A stretch of 64,000 nt of DNA from Polynucleobacter sp. AP-Kaivos-20-H2 (GCF_018882215.1 NZ_JACVOX010000002.1:434001-498000); one strand, 5' to 3'; shown: positions 25,407-36,162, counted from the stretch's first letter. The notes: generated by a model not told the origin, from the sequence alone. Program-made: numbers and translations.

Positions 25407-26495
25407 ATGGCTAAGTCTTTCTTTCGCAAAGCTCCCAAGTTCTGGGAAAGACGCGGGCCCACGAGCCTGCTCTTATGGCCACTGTCATGGATTTATGGAT
25501 GTGTATTGCGAATTCGCAAACTCATCGCAGATCTAGATTTAGTTACACCAAAATTCTCACCCGTGCCCATCATCATTGTGGGCAATATTCGTGTTGGCGG
25601 CACAGGTAAGACTCCGATTGTGATTGCTTTAGCTGAACGCTTAAGTCAGCTAGGTTGGAAACCTGGAATTATTAGTCACGGCTTTGGATCGCAAACCCTC
25701 TCAACACCTCAGCAAGTTCGCAGCGACTCAGACCCCAGCTCAGTAGGTGATGAGCCAGTGCTGATAGCAAAGCGTACCCACAATCAATTTCCACTTTGGG
25801 TATTCCCAAAACGCAAGTTGAGCATTCGCGCATTACTGAAACACTCGCCCGAGGTGAACGTCATTATTAGCGACGACGGTTTACAGCATCAGGGGTTAAC
25901 ACGCTGGCCCGCACGAGAAGGTGGTCGCGATATTGAGTTCGTTGTGCGCGATGCTCGTGGCGAAGGCAATCGCTTTCTATTGCCCGCAGGGCCACTACGT
26001 GAACCCGCCACTCGTGAACGAGATGCCACTCTATTTACAGGCAATTCAAAGCCAGTAAAAAGTATTGATGGATTGAGCGACTATTTTCTTGGTCGAAGAG
26101 CCTTTGCTTTAAAAGCACAATTAGGCACTCCCTATCAACTCATTAATCAAAGCAATACCAAATCTCTCGGAGAAATTGCCCAGTCCTACTTGCCAAACAA
26201 AATTCAGGCCGTTGCTGCTTTAGGAAATCCTCAAGGATTTTTTGATGATTTACTTCATCATGGTATAGCTGCTAAGTGCATTCCTTTACCGGACCATGCA
26301 ACTTACACCCCTGAATTTTTTGCCAATATGAAAGCTGCATGCATTCTGATTACCGAAAAGGATGCCGTGAAGTGCACTCATATCCATGATGAGCGTATTT
26401 GGGTGGTGCCTATGAGTTTACGCATTCCAGACGACCTGGCTGATTGGCTGCAGTCCATTCTGCAAAGACCCGATCCAAACCGTTACACTTTGTAA
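25407..26495 (+). CDS. lpxK: Tetraacyldisaccharide 4'-kinase
   Basis: A 362-residue enzyme that phosphorylates the 4' position of the lipid A precursor. The N-terminal membrane-associated helix lies at residues 18-35. Walker A VGNIRVGGTGKT is at 58-69, and the DDGLQH motif with catalytic aspartates is near residue 156. It sits in the exbBD-lpxK-Trm112-kdsB-adk order, which ties lipid A and Kdo synthesis together. ATG start. Confidence 0.95.
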   Translation: MAKSFFRKAPKFWERRGPTSLLLWPLSWIYGCVLRIRKLIADLDLVTPKFSPVPIIIVGNIRVGGTGKTPIVIALAERLSQLGWKPGIISHGFGSQTLSTPQQVRSDSDPSSVGDEPVLIAKRTHNQFPLWVFPKRKLSIRALLKHSPEVNVIISDDGLQHQGLTRWPAREGGRDIEFVVRDARGEGNRFLLPAGPLREPATRERDATLFTGNSKPVKSIDGLSDYFLGRRAFALKAQLGTPYQLINQSNTKSLGEIAQSYLPNKIQAVAALGNPQGFFDDLLHHGIAAKCIPLPDHATYTPEFFANMKAACILITEKDAVKCTHIHDERIWVVPMSLRIPDDLADWLQSILQRPDPNRYTL

Positions 26496-26531
26496 ACATC
26501 TGCAACTTCATACCTCACACTACACAAGATC

Positions 26532-26708
26532 ATGGATAAACGCCTTCTCGATATTTTGGTTTGCCCTTTATGCAAAAGCCCCCTGCACTTAGATGCCGAG
26601 AAAAAAGAATTGATCTGCAAAGCCGATCGTTTGGCCTACCCAATTCGCGACGATATTCCAGTCATGCTCGTGGACGAAGCCCGCAGCCTGACTGCTGATG
26701 AAGTTTGA
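26532..26708 (+). CDS. Trm112/YcaR-family small zinc protein
   Basis: A 58-residue protein. It begins [18 protein letters not shown] and has two cysteine clusters in the family layout: CPLC (C11, C14) then a single cysteine in LICKAD (C29). The fourth zinc ligand typical of eukaryotic Trm112 is absent, as in many bacterial forms. The hydrophobic DIPVML stretch near the C-terminus is characteristic. In proteobacteria it commonly lies between lpxK and kdsB, as here; its partner in bacteria is uncertain. ATG at 26532. Confidence 0.9.
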   Translation: MDKRLLDILVCPLCKSPLHLDAEKKELICKADRLAYPIRDDIPVMLVDEARSLTADEV

Positions 26709-26723
26709 GAACACTCTAGTAAC

Positions 26724-27473
26724 ATGCCTGATTTTTTAGTCGTCATTCCTGCAAGGTTGGGCTCTACTCGTTTACCGAGAAAGCCACTAGCTGATATCGG
26801 CGGAAAACCGATGGTTGTCAGAGTTGCGGAACGCGCCAAACAATCTCTTGCGCAAAACGTAGTCGTTGCTACTGATTCTCCTGAAATACAGGCGGCGTGC
26901 GATGAGCATCGCATTGAATGCTTACTTACTAGCCCCAATCATCTAACAGGCACCGATCGAATTGCTGAAGTAGCGCAGCTACTCAAATTACCAGGTAGCG
27001 CCTTAGTTGTAAATGTGCAAGGTGATGAGCCCCTTATTCCGCCCGAACTCATTAATGAAGTTGCAAATGCTTTAGCTAACAATCCAAACTGCGCTATTTC
27101 TACCATTGCGACACCGATCACCCATTCATCTGAAATTGAAAATCCGAATGTTGTGAAGGTAGTACTCAATCGCGCCAATGAGGCACTTTACTTCTCCAGG
27201 GCGCCGATACCGTTTGTTCGCGATGAAAGCGCGGCATCAGCAACCACCCACTTACGCCATTTAGGAATTTACGCCTACCGAGCTGATTTTTTACAGGCCT
27301 ATACCCGCCTTGAACCAGCACCTCCTGAGCAAGTAGAGGCTCTAGAGCAATTAAGAGCACTATGGAACGGCTATCGTATTGCCGTTCATACCACCCTAGA
27401 TGCGCCTCCTGCAGGGGTAGACACCCCAGAAGACCTAGAACGGGTCCGCCAGATTTTTGCAAATTCCCAATAG
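26724..27473 (+). CDS. kdsB: 3-deoxy-manno-octulosonate cytidylyltransferase
   Basis: A 249-residue enzyme that activates Kdo as CMP-Kdo for LPS inner core synthesis. It opens with FLVVIPARLGSTRLPRKPL (nucleotide-binding loop) and carries VVNVQGDEPLIPPELI, YFSRAPIPF, LRHLGIYAYRADFL and the C-terminal GVDTPEDLERVR, all family hallmarks. It begins 15 nt after the Trm112 gene. Confidence 0.96.
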   Translation: MPDFLVVIPARLGSTRLPRKPLADIGGKPMVVRVAERAKQSLAQNVVVATDSPEIQAACDEHRIECLLTSPNHLTGTDRIAEVAQLLKLPGSALVVNVQGDEPLIPPELINEVANALANNPNCAISTIATPITHSSEIENPNVVKVVLNRANEALYFSRAPIPFVRDESAASATTHLRHLGIYAYRADFLQAYTRLEPAPPEQVEALEQLRALWNGYRIAVHTTLDAPPAGVDTPEDLERVRQIFANSQ

Positions 27474-27499
27474 CTACAGGTTCTTGGGGATAATCCTAG

Positions 27500-28228
<729 letters not shown>

Positions 28229-28240
28229 AACTCTGTTGGC

Positions 28241-29941
28241 GTGACAACATCTAAGAAGCCAATTTACGCACATCGGCTAGTATTACTGCTTTTTTTAGGG
28301 GTCGGAGTACTTGGGTATTTAATGAAAGCCATCGATGGCTTTCATGCCACCCCAGGAGATCTGATTGACGCCAGATTCAATAGCGTCATTCTTGAACATC
28401 TTTACAACTGGCTTCGGCATGGACTAAATGGCAATTGGGCTGATATTTGGAGTCCTGCCTTTTTCTATCCCTATCAAAACGTTTTAGCTTTTAGTGACAA
28501 TCATTTTGGAACGGCTTTCAGCTATATCCTTCTGAGGTACTTAGGACTTTCACGAGAAATTTCTTTTAGTGGTTGGTACGCCATTGGGTTTTGCCTAAAC
28601 TTTGCCTGTAGCTTTTTAGTCTTTAGACGCCTTCAATTTAGCGCATTTGCCTCGAGCGCAGCAGCGTTTGTATTTGCATTTGCACTACCAGTAATTGCAC
28701 AGGATGGGCACAGCCAATTTAGTTACCGTTTTGCTATCCCATTTGCATTTTTAGCATTGTGGAATTTTGGAATGAATCGAAACTTGCGCTCACTTGCATG
28801 GCTAGCATTTTGGACGAGTCTTCAGTTCTTATGCTCAATCTATATGGGTGTATTTCTTACCATCTTTCTAGCTACATGCTTGTTGCCCATATACCTATTA
28901 ACAAGGAATACTGGCGTGATCTCAGCTGCAGGGGCACGGGTAACATATAACTCCAAATCTAATTGTATCTATCTTGCGTTACTCATCGTCAGCGTCTTAG
29001 CAAGCCTGACCCTCGTCATGAAATACCAAGCCGTTTCTCAGGAATACGGCTTTGTTTCAGATCCGTGGGAAATAAATCAAATGACGCCTAGGCTTGAGAG
29101 CTATTTAATCGCAGATCGCTCTGAATTAAGCGGCTTTATTGGCAAGGCTTTAGCAGAAAATCTCTCAACATCACCTTATCGAAGTGAACATCAACTCTTT
29201 TTAGGTGTTGGGGTAGTAATTTTTTTACTCCTAGGCACCCTCTTTTGTTGGACAAGCAAGACAACGCAGAATAGTCACCCAAATCAGATACAAATTCAGG
29301 CGGGCAAAATTGCTTGCATAGCTCTTATTACACTTTTTTTTGGCACATTAATGTATGGTGTTGGGAGTATCTGGATGTCATTAACTATCATCCCCGGGCT
29401 TAATGCTATCCGCGCTGTTACACGAATTATTTTAATCATGGTATTTCCAGTCTCCATCATGGTCGCGATAGCATGTGAAAAACTTTATTACAGCGAGACT
29501 TTCAACACCGACGCAAAAAAGACCTGCCTCATCATCGGAACCGCTATTTTGCTTTGCAGTGAGACTGTATTGTTTCAAAACAGTAGAACTCCAATTGAAG
29601 CATGGTCTCAAAGAATTCACATTCTTGAAAATGGCCTTGAGGCTCCATTGAATAGAGATCATATTTTGTTTGTAGTCAAAGATGAAGCAAAGCTCGGCTA
29701 TGAACTTCCAGAGGTTGATGCCATGGTCTTTGCACAGGACAGGGGCATACCCACAATCAATGGTTATTCAGGCAAATTTCCGCCAGGCAATGACCACAAC
29801 CCCATTGAGCGATGTATTTCTGCACAAGAAAGGCTCAGTAGCTATGCAAAATTTACAAAGGTAGAAAGTAACTCTACAATAGTGACATTAATGAAAAAAA
29901 TTATTACCACTCCAAATATATCTTGTGGTCTTAAAAAGTAA
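28241..29941 (+). CDS. Polytopic membrane protein, GT-C-like glycosyltransferase candidate
   Basis: A 566-residue protein with around ten to twelve predicted helices. The first extracytoplasmic loop has GDLIDARFNS (residues about 37-46), an acidic motif like the catalytic loop of GT-C transferases, and FSDNHFGTAF follows. The C-terminal part from about 460 is soluble and periplasmic. No exact family is recognised; YfhO-like proteins are a possible comparison. It begins with GTG 12 nt after adk and leads a GT2 and a GtrA-like gene, the same three parts as GtrABC systems. It would be the sugar-specific transferase of that set. Confidence 0.6.
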   Translation: MTTSKKPIYAHRLVLLLFLGVGVLGYLMKAIDGFHATPGDLIDARFNSVILEHLYNWLRHGLNGNWADIWSPAFFYPYQNVLAFSDNHFGTAFSYILLRYLGLSREISFSGWYAIGFCLNFACSFLVFRRLQFSAFASSAAAFVFAFALPVIAQDGHSQFSYRFAIPFAFLALWNFGMNRNLRSLAWLAFWTSLQFLCSIYMGVFLTIFLATCLLPIYLLTRNTGVISAAGARVTYNSKSNCIYLALLIVSVLASLTLVMKYQAVSQEYGFVSDPWEINQMTPRLESYLIADRSELSGFIGKALAENLSTSPYRSEHQLFLGVGVVIFLLLGTLFCWTSKTTQNSHPNQIQIQAGKIACIALITLFFGTLMYGVGSIWMSLTIIPGLNAIRAVTRIILIMVFPVSIMVAIACEKLYYSETFNTDAKKTCLIIGTAILLCSETVLFQNSRTPIEAWSQRIHILENGLEAPLNRDHILFVVKDEAKLGYELPEVDAMVFAQDRGIPTINGYSGKFPPGNDHNPIERCISAQERLSSYAKFTKVESNSTIVTLMKKIITTPNISCGLKK

Positions 29942-29971
29942 GCATCACAACAACTAGTTGCCTGGAATTTA

Positions 29972-30664
29972 ATGCGCCTCTCCATCATCATCCCTTGCTA
30001 TAACGAAGTAAATACCATTGACACCATTATTAATGCCGTCAATGCCGCCCCTTATCCCGATAAAGAAATCATCATCGTTGATGATTGCTCAAAAGACGGC
30101 ACTCGCAACAAGCTCAAGAATGAAATTGAAAATTCTGGCCGGGTAAGTCAAGTGTTATATCACGAAGTGAACCAAGGTAAGGGCGCTGCGCTACGTACTG
30201 GCATTGCTGCGGCTACAGGCGATCTAGTCATTATTCAAGATGCCGACATGGAATATGATCCCAATGAATATCCTTTGCTGGTAGAGCCCATCCTGAACAA
30301 TCGCGCTGACGTTGTATTTGGTTCGCGCTTTTTAGGTGGGCATGCACACCGCGTTCTATATTTTTGGCATCGCGTAGGCAATGGCTTCTTAACTCTCCTC
30401 TCAAACATGTTCACTAACTTGAACTTAACTGACATGGAGACTTGCTACAAAGTTTTCAGAAGAGAAATAATTCAAAGTATTAGCATTGAAGAAAATCGTT
30501 TCGGCTTTGAGCCCGAGATCACAGCAAAAATCGCAAAATTGCATTGTCGAATTTATGAAGTTGGCATTTCCTATTACGGTCGCACCTACGATGAAGGCAA
30601 GAAAATTGGCTGGCGCGATGGTTTTAGAGCCATTTATTGCATTGTTAAATATCGCTTCAAATAA
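29972..30664 (+). CDS. DPM1/GtrB-like polyprenyl-phosphate glycosyltransferase
   Basis: A 230-residue GT2 enzyme. [14 protein letters not shown] opens the fold, [11 protein letters not shown] the nucleotide site, [16 protein letters not shown] carries the DxD metal motif, and GSRFLGG and [10 protein letters not shown] follow. This is the typical set of dolichol- or undecaprenyl-phosphate sugar synthases. It lacks the two C-terminal membrane helices of GtrB, so it is a soluble or peripheral form. It would load a sugar on undecaprenyl phosphate, to be flipped by the adjacent GtrA. Stop and next start overlap by 1 nt. Confidence 0.85.
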   Translation: MRLSIIIPCYNEVNTIDTIINAVNAAPYPDKEIIIVDDCSKDGTRNKLKNEIENSGRVSQVLYHEVNQGKGAALRTGIAAATGDLVIIQDADMEYDPNEYPLLVEPILNNRADVVFGSRFLGGHAHRVLYFWHRVGNGFLTLLSNMFTNLNLTDMETCYKVFRREIIQSISIEENRFGFEPEITAKIAKLHCRIYEVGISYYGRTYDEGKKIGWRDGFRAIYCIVKYRFK

Positions 30665-31035
30665 TGCGGATTGTTAAGTATTTTTTTGTTGGCGGAGCAG
30701 CCACCGCAGTTGATTTTGGAATTTTTGCTCTTTTTGCAGGCTACTTAGATTACCCGTGGTTTATTGTTTCCATCTGCAGCATGATTGCGGGAACTTTAAC
30801 CAACTATTTTCTATCGATTCGCTTTGTATTTAAAAGTGGATCTAAGCACAGCAAGCATTTAGAAGTTATGGGTGTTTTTATTGTTAGTGGTTTAGGCATT
30901 CTTGCAAATCAATGCATCCTTTACATTGCGATTGAATTAGTCGGTCTTGGTCTAATCCTCTCAAAATGTATCGCCACGGGAATTGTTTTTTTCTGGAACT
31001 ACCTAGGACGAAGCAAGCTCATCTTTAGCAAATAG
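30664..31035 (+). CDS. GtrA-like flippase-family membrane protein
   Basis: A 123-residue protein with four hydrophobic helices and the GtrA pattern: FVGGAATAVDFGIF at the start, TLTNYFLSIRFVF in the middle and FFWNYLGRSKLIF at the end. GtrA proteins are proposed to flip undecaprenyl-phosphate sugars to the periplasm. It overlaps the GT2 gene by 1 nt (TAATG), and its end is 2 nt from convergent nrdR. Confidence 0.9.
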   Translation: MRIVKYFFVGGAATAVDFGIFALFAGYLDYPWFIVSICSMIAGTLTNYFLSIRFVFKSGSKHSKHLEVMGVFIVSGLGILANQCILYIAIELVGLGLILSKCIATGIVFFWNYLGRSKLIFSK

Positions 31036-31037
31036 AA

Positions 31038-31484
31038 TTATTTCAATTCTTTTAGGGCGCTCTCAAAAGACTCAATATCGGCAAAGCTTCTGTAAACAGA
31101 GGCAAAGCGAATATAAGCAACCTTATCAAGACGCTTGAGCTCACGCATCACCAACTCACCTACGCGCTCACTAGGGATTTCTTTTTCACCCAGACTTAGG
31201 AGTTTCTCTTCGATACGGGCAATCGATTCATCTACTGAATCAGATGAGACTGGGCGTTTGCGCAAAGCCAACTTTAGTGAGCTGGCTAATTTATCGTGAC
31301 TGTACTCAACTCGGCTGCCATTTTTTTTCACAATGGCGGGGAGCACTAATTCAACACGCTCATAAGTCGTGAATCGCTTGTCACATTTAGCGCAGCGGCG
31401 GCGGCGGCGAATGGTATCGCCCTCGTCAGATACCCGGGTATCTAGAACCTGGGTATCTTCGTTATGGCAAAAAGGGCAGCGCAA
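31038..31484 (-). CDS. nrdR: Transcriptional repressor NrdR
   Basis: A 148-residue regulator of ribonucleotide reductase genes. The zinc ribbon has C3, C6, C31 and C34 (MRCPFCHN and RRCAKC), and the ATP-cone domain follows from residue 48. The conserved N-terminus fixes the start as TTG, with AAGAG about 6 nt upstream, an uncommon start for this gene. It lies behind glyA, a usual betaproteobacterial order. Confidence 0.95.
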   Translation of the reverse strand: MRCPFCHNEDTQVLDTRVSDEGDTIRRRRRCAKCDKRFTTYERVELVLPAIVKKNGSRVEYSHDKLASSLKLALRKRPVSSDSVDESIARIEEKLLSLGEKEIPSERVGELVMRELKRLDKVAYIRFASVYRSFADIESFESALKELK

Positions 31485-31530
31485 TGAACTCTTCTTTTCT
31501 TAGTTGGGTTACTTATTGCTTAAATAGTGC

Positions 31531-32775
31531 TTAACCGTAAACCGGGAAACGCTTAGTCAGCTCAGAAACCTGTCCGCGCACTTTAGCGATATTTTCTGGA
31601 TCATTTGGATTATCCAAAACATCGGCGATAAAGTTACCTACTTGTCTAGCTTCCGCTTCTTTAAATCCACGAGTAGTCATCGCCGGGGAACCCAAACGAA
31701 TGCCACTAGTCACCATCGGTTTTTCTGGATCATTTGGAATGCCGTTTTTGTTACAAGTGATATGAGCCTCACCTAATACTCGTTCAGCCTCCTTACCAGT
31801 CATTTTCTTGGCACGTAAATCTACCAACATCACGTGTGAATCAGTGCCGCCTGAAACAATACGCAAGCCACGCGCAATTAAAGTTTCAGCAAGCGCTTTA
31901 GCATTAGCAACTACTTGCTTTTGATAATCTTTGAAGCCTGGCTCTGCTGCCTCTTTAAATGCCACTGCTTTAGCAGCAATGACGTGCATTAAAGGACCGC
32001 CTTGTAAACCTGGAAATACTGCAGAGTTAATTGCTTTCTCGTGCTCCGCCTTCATCAAGATGATGCCGCCACGCGGGCCACGCAAGCTCTTGTGGGTTGT
32101 AGAAGTCACGATGTCTGCGTGTGGCACTGGGTTTGGATAAACACCAGCAGCAACCAAGCCAGCATAGTGGGCCATGTCCACCATAAAGATTGCACCCACC
32201 TCTTTTGCTAATTTTCCAATGCGCTCAAAGTCAATTTTCTTTGAGTACGCTGATGCACCAGCAATAATCAATTTAGGTTTGTGCTCGCGAGCAAGACGCT
32301 CCATTTGCTCGTAATCAATTTCTTCATTCTTGTCCAGGCCATAAGCAATAGGATTGAACCACTTACCACTCATATTTAAAGCCATGCCATGAGTTAAGTG
32401 GCCACCTTCAGCCAAACTCATGCCCATGAACGTATCGCCTGGCTTTAAGAAAGCCAAGAACACCGCTTGATTCGCAGATGCGCCGCAATGGGGCTGTACG
32501 TTTGCTGCTTCAGCACCAAATAAGGCTTTAACACGATCAATTGCCAATTGCTCAGCAACGTCAACAAACTCACAGCCACCGTAATAACGCTTGCCTGGAT
32601 AACCCTCGGCATACTTATTTGTTAACTGGGAACCTTGAGCTTCCATAACCGCTGGTGAGGTATAGTTTTCAGAGGCAATCAGCTCAATATGGTCTTCTTG
32701 GCGACGATTTTCGTTCTGAACGGCTGCCCACAATTCTGGGTCGGTTTTAGATAAAGTTTTTTGACGGTCAAACAT
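31531..32775 (-). CDS. glyA: Serine hydroxymethyltransferase
   Basis: A 414-residue PLP enzyme interconverting serine and glycine with tetrahydrofolate. ATG at 32775 with AGGA upstream is chosen; a longer frame adds 14 unlikely residues. It shows [14 protein letters not shown], the PLP-lysine segment [14 protein letters not shown], and a normal C-terminus. Divergent from tolQ with only 64 bp between the starts, so promoters overlap closely. Confidence 0.97.
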   Translation of the reverse strand: MFDRQKTLSKTDPELWAAVQNENRRQEDHIELIASENYTSPAVMEAQGSQLTNKYAEGYPGKRYYGGCEFVDVAEQLAIDRVKALFGAEAANVQPHCGASANQAVFLAFLKPGDTFMGMSLAEGGHLTHGMALNMSGKWFNPIAYGLDKNEEIDYEQMERLAREHKPKLIIAGASAYSKKIDFERIGKLAKEVGAIFMVDMAHYAGLVAAGVYPNPVPHADIVTSTTHKSLRGPRGGIILMKAEHEKAINSAVFPGLQGGPLMHVIAAKAVAFKEAAEPGFKDYQKQVVANAKALAETLIARGLRIVSGGTDSHVMLVDLRAKKMTGKEAERVLGEAHITCNKNGIPNDPEKPMVTSGIRLGSPAMTTRGFKEAEARQVGNFIADVLDNPNDPENIAKVRGQVSELTKRFPVYG

Positions 32776-32839
32776 AGCGATAATCCTGGTGTAGTTGAGC
32801 TGCTTTAGTAAAATCAACCTACATCATACAAAATCCACC

Positions 32840-33496
32840 ATGAACCCTACACAAGACCTCTCATTCCTCTCCCTAGTCCTCAATGCCAGCCTATTAGTCC
32901 AGTTAGTAATGTTGTTATTACTCAGCATGTCTATCGCCTCTTGGACCATTATTTTCAAAAAAACAGCTGTTTTGCGAGGTGTCAGACTGGATACCGAGCG
33001 TTTTGAGCGCGATTTCTGGTCTGGTGGCGATCTAGGCACCCTCCTAGAGGCTGCACAACGTAATACCCGTAGTGATGCGGTTCTAGAGCACATTTTTGAA
33101 GCTGGAATGCAAGAGTTCAACAAGGGTCGTGAGATTGATGCTGCCCGCCGCGCCATGAAAGCAACTTACCAGCGTGAAATGGATACCCTGGAAGCCAACC
33201 TCCCATTTTTGGCCTCAGTTGGCTCGGTTTCCCCTTACATCGGCCTTTTTGGCACCGTATGGGGCATCATGCACTCCTTCCGCGGCTTAGCAAACGTTCA
33301 AAACGCCACTTTGTCTGCAGTAGCACCTGGCATCGCTGAAGCATTGATCGCAACAGCTATTGGTCTTTTTGCCGCGATTCCAGCAGTAGTTGCCTATAAC
33401 CGCGCCGCAACCGATGTTGATCGCCTATCAATTCGTTTTGAAACTTTTATCGAAGAGTTCACCAACATCTTGCAACGTCAAACTGCAGCACGCTAA
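32840..33496 (+). CDS. tolQ: Tol-Pal proton channel subunit TolQ
   Basis: A 218-residue inner-membrane protein beginning at ATG 32840; an upstream extended frame begins in the glyA side and is rejected. Three membrane helices are seen (residues 15-40, about 128-150 and 165-185), with VGSVSPYIGLFGTVWGIMHSF and AEALIATAIGLFAAIPAVVAY. With TolR it powers TolA, which keeps the outer membrane constricted during division. First gene of tolQRAB-pal-cpoB. Confidence 0.96.
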   Translation: MNPTQDLSFLSLVLNASLLVQLVMLLLLSMSIASWTIIFKKTAVLRGVRLDTERFERDFWSGGDLGTLLEAAQRNTRSDAVLEHIFEAGMQEFNKGREIDAARRAMKATYQREMDTLEANLPFLASVGSVSPYIGLFGTVWGIMHSFRGLANVQNATLSAVAPGIAEALIATAIGLFAAIPAVVAYNRAATDVDRLSIRFETFIEEFTNILQRQTAAR

Positions 33497-33517
33497 AAAA
33501 TAAGAGATCAATAAGTT

Positions 33518-33937
33518 ATGGGTGCTTCCTCTTTGCGTAAATCTAAACGTCGAGCAATGTCTGACATCAATGTAGTCCCCTACATCGATGTGATGCTCGT
33601 TCTATTGGTGATCTTCATGGTTACCGCGCCAATGGTCAATCCAGGGGTCGTGAATTTACCCACAGTGGGCGGCGCTAAAGTGCAATCACTACCTCCTGTC
33701 TTTTTAACCATCGATGAAAACGAAAAAGTGATTGTTCGTAAAGATGGGGAACCAGTACAAACATTAGATAAATTTGAACTTGGCGCCTTCGCGCACTCCC
33801 AAGCAGAAAAATCCGCTGAGCAGCCAGTAGTATTAGCTGCCGACAAATCCATTAAATACGAAGTTGTGATGGATGTGATGTCCAAACTCAAAGAGAATGG
33901 CGTCAAGCGGGTTGGCTTAGCAGTAAAGAGCCAATAA
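33518..33937 (+). CDS. tolR: Tol-Pal protein TolR
   Basis: A 139-residue ExbD/TolR protein. One membrane helix at residues 20-42 carries the proton-linked aspartate in NVVPYIDVMLVLLVIF. The periplasmic dimerisation domain follows. It begins 21 nt after tolQ. Confidence 0.95.
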   Translation: MGASSLRKSKRRAMSDINVVPYIDVMLVLLVIFMVTAPMVNPGVVNLPTVGGAKVQSLPPVFLTIDENEKVIVRKDGEPVQTLDKFELGAFAHSQAEKSAEQPVVLAADKSIKYEVVMDVMSKLKENGVKRVGLAVKSQ

Positions 33938-33968
33938 GTAATACCAGTTTGCCAATAGCGATGATGCA

Positions 33969-34811
33969 ATGACCGGCGCACAACTTTCTCAGAATCCATT
34001 TGGTCGTGGAAGCAATGGCGGGCGAGAGCGTGGTCGCCTCACAAAAGCAGAAAGCACTAAGCGTGCTTTTACTTTCTCTTTAGTTGCGCATTTAGGACTC
34101 CTTGCTTTTCTAGTGATTGGCATCAGCTGGAACAACAGCACGCCTTCAGGAGTAGAAGTAGAGCTTTGGGATTCAACTCAGCAAGTTGAAGCACCGCCTG
34201 TACCAGAACTCAAAACTGAAATGAAAGAAGAAGCTGCTGATATTGCCATCAAGAAAAAGAAGGTAGAAAAAGAGCCGCCTAAGAAGGAAGTAGTTAAGGA
34301 GGCACCAAAGCCAATAAAACCACCTCCTCCCAAAGAGATCCCCAAGAAAGTTGAACCGCCTAAGAAGGAAGTCGCCAAAGAGACTCCTAAACCAGCAGCT
34401 CTGACACCAGCTCAGATCAAAGCTAACGCAGAGGCTGACAAACGCAGAGAAGCGAATATTGCCAGCCTACGTGGCATGGCAGCCAAAGATGGTGGCACTG
34501 GGGGATCTGTTGGCAGCGGTGTGGGCGGTGGCGGAAACGCACCCCCAGACTGGAGTGATAAGGTGATTAAAAAGGTGCGAGCCAATATCACCTTTAACGC
34601 CGATTCTTTTAAAGGCAATAAGCAAACCATCATTCAGGTACGACTTGCGCCAGATGGAGCCATTCTATCTAGGACAATGACCAGCAGTAGCGGTGATAAT
34701 GCATGGGATCAAGCAGTTTTGAGTGCAATAGATGCTACTCAAAGCTTGCCTAGAGATGATGATGGCAAGCTTCCAACATTAACCCCTGAACTTAAATTAA
34801 AACCAAAGTAA
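33969..34811 (+). CDS. tolA: Tol-Pal protein TolA
   Basis: A 280-residue protein spanning the periplasm. An inner-membrane helix lies at about residues 36-54. A Lys/Pro/Glu-rich stalk (about 85-150) contains two copies of an EPPKKEV-KE-PKP unit, then a glycine-rich linker (GGTGGSVGSGVGGGG). The C-terminal domain (about 200-280) is TonB-like, with a conserved DWSDKVIKKVRANI start and SLPRDDDGKLP. The stalk is shorter and more proline-rich than the helical one of E. coli. It contacts Pal and TolB at the outer membrane. Confidence 0.93.
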   Translation: MTGAQLSQNPFGRGSNGGRERGRLTKAESTKRAFTFSLVAHLGLLAFLVIGISWNNSTPSGVEVELWDSTQQVEAPPVPELKTEMKEEAADIAIKKKKVEKEPPKKEVVKEAPKPIKPPPPKEIPKKVEPPKKEVAKETPKPAALTPAQIKANAEADKRREANIASLRGMAAKDGGTGGSVGSGVGGGGNAPPDWSDKVIKKVRANITFNADSFKGNKQTIIQVRLAPDGAILSRTMTSSSGDNAWDQAVLSAIDATQSLPRDDDGKLPTLTPELKLKPK

Positions 34812-34821
34812 ATTTAAAGAC

Positions 34822-36123
34822 ATGATGAATTTAATCGCACGCACTTTGCAAAAAATTATTTTGACTCTCGGTGTGATTTTTCTCGGCACATTTAGCGTAT
34901 CAAGCTTTGCTCAAATGAGTATTGAGATTACTGGCGTTGGACAATCACTTTACCCAATCGCTGTAATGCGTTTTAAGGATGAGAATAAGCTTCCCACCAA
35001 TATCACCGACATCATTCGCCAAGATTTAGCGCGCAGCGGCTACTTTAAAAATACCGAAAATGGTAATGCTGCTGAAAGTGACGATGGCACACCGAATTAC
35101 AAATCTTGGGCAGCGCGTGGTGCAGACGCCTTAGTAGTTGGCTCTGTAGTGCAAAAAGGTGACCAATACGAAATCCATTACAAGTTGTTTGATATTCGGA
35201 AGTCACTAAGCTTAGGCGGTTTAAACCTTACCTCTAGCGCCGACAATTTACGTTCTGTTGCCCATAAGATTGCAGACGACATTGTCATGAAGTTATTGGG
35301 TGAGCGCGGCATCTTCTCTACCCGCCTCTCCTATGTCATCAAGGACGGCAAGCGCTATCGCCTCGTCATCTCAGATGCGGATGGACAAAATATTCGTAAT
35401 GCCATGGCCAGTGGTGATCCCATCATTTCTCCATCTTGGTCTCCAGATGGCAAAAAAGTTGCTTATGTATCTTTTGAAGATCGTAAGCCAGTTATTTACG
35501 TTCATGAATTAGCAACTGGTCGCCGCATTTCCCTTTCTAATCAAAAAGGAAATAACAGCGCACCTGCATGGTCGCCAGATGGCAAGAAATTAGCCATCTC
35601 ATTATCTAAAGACGGTAACACCCAAATCTATGGCATCAATGCGGATGGCACTGGTTTGCATCGCCTTACTCGCGGCAACACCATTGATACGGAGCCACAG
35701 TATTCGCCCGATGGTCGCTTTATTTATTTCACTAGCGATCGTGGCGGCAATCCTCAAATCTATCGCATGAGCTCTGAAGGAGAACAAGCAGAGGGTGCAA
35801 AACGCGTGAGCTTTAAGCAAGGATTTGTGACCTCGCCTCGTATTTCTCCAGACGGGAAATATCTCGCCTATATCGCGAACGTAGGTGGCGCATATCGCTT
35901 ATACATTTTGAACTTAGCGACCGGCGACTCACAGGCACTCACCGATGGCACTAGCGATGAATCCCCATCGTTTGCTGCCAACGGCAAATATGTTCTTTAT
36001 TCCACCAAGGTGGGCGGTAAGCGCGTGTTGGCAGCAGTTTCTGTAGATGGAAATTCTAAGCAGGTGTTAAGCATTCCAGGATCTGACGTTCGTCAGCCAT
36101 CCTGGGGTCCATTCATGGATTAA
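34822..36123 (+). CDS. tolB: Tol-Pal periplasmic protein TolB
   Basis: A 433-residue protein with a signal peptide (cleavage near SSFAQM). An N-terminal domain is followed by a six-bladed propeller, seen as repeated SPDGKK, SPDGRF and PDGKYL blade motifs from residue 205 on. It binds Pal and TolA. It starts 10 nt past tolA. A 176-bp gap with hairpins separates it from pal. Confidence 0.96.
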   Translation: MMNLIARTLQKIILTLGVIFLGTFSVSSFAQMSIEITGVGQSLYPIAVMRFKDENKLPTNITDIIRQDLARSGYFKNTENGNAAESDDGTPNYKSWAARGADALVVGSVVQKGDQYEIHYKLFDIRKSLSLGGLNLTSSADNLRSVAHKIADDIVMKLLGERGIFSTRLSYVIKDGKRYRLVISDADGQNIRNAMASGDPIISPSWSPDGKKVAYVSFEDRKPVIYVHELATGRRISLSNQKGNNSAPAWSPDGKKLAISLSKDGNTQIYGINADGTGLHRLTRGNTIDTEPQYSPDGRFIYFTSDRGGNPQIYRMSSEGEQAEGAKRVSFKQGFVTSPRISPDGKYLAYIANVGGAYRLYILNLATGDSQALTDGTSDESPSFAANGKYVLYSTKVGGKRVLAAVSVDGNSKQVLSIPGSDVRQPSWGPFMD

Positions 36124-36142
36124 GTGTTCTGAGCGAGAGGAA

Positions 36143-36162
36143 GGATTTCAACCCTGAAATCC
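36143..36162 (+). other. Hairpin after tolB, 8-bp stem
   Basis: GGATTTCA and TGAAATCC pair perfectly around ACCC, 20 nt past the tolB stop. There is no T-run afterwards, so it is more likely an mRNA end-protecting or processing hairpin than a terminator. Confidence 0.5.

Noticed and set aside
31034..31053. Terminator between gtrA-like gene and nrdR
   Set aside because: AGAATT/AATTCT pairs are all A/T-rich apart from two bases and only three T follow, too weak to call.
33580..33999. A 139-residue frame opposite tolR
   Set aside because: It is a shadow of tolR and tolA on the other strand, without any family features.
34238..34400. Lys/Pro repeats in tolA as a sign of horizontal transfer
   Set aside because: Low-complexity stalks are normal for TolA and its neighbours are standard.
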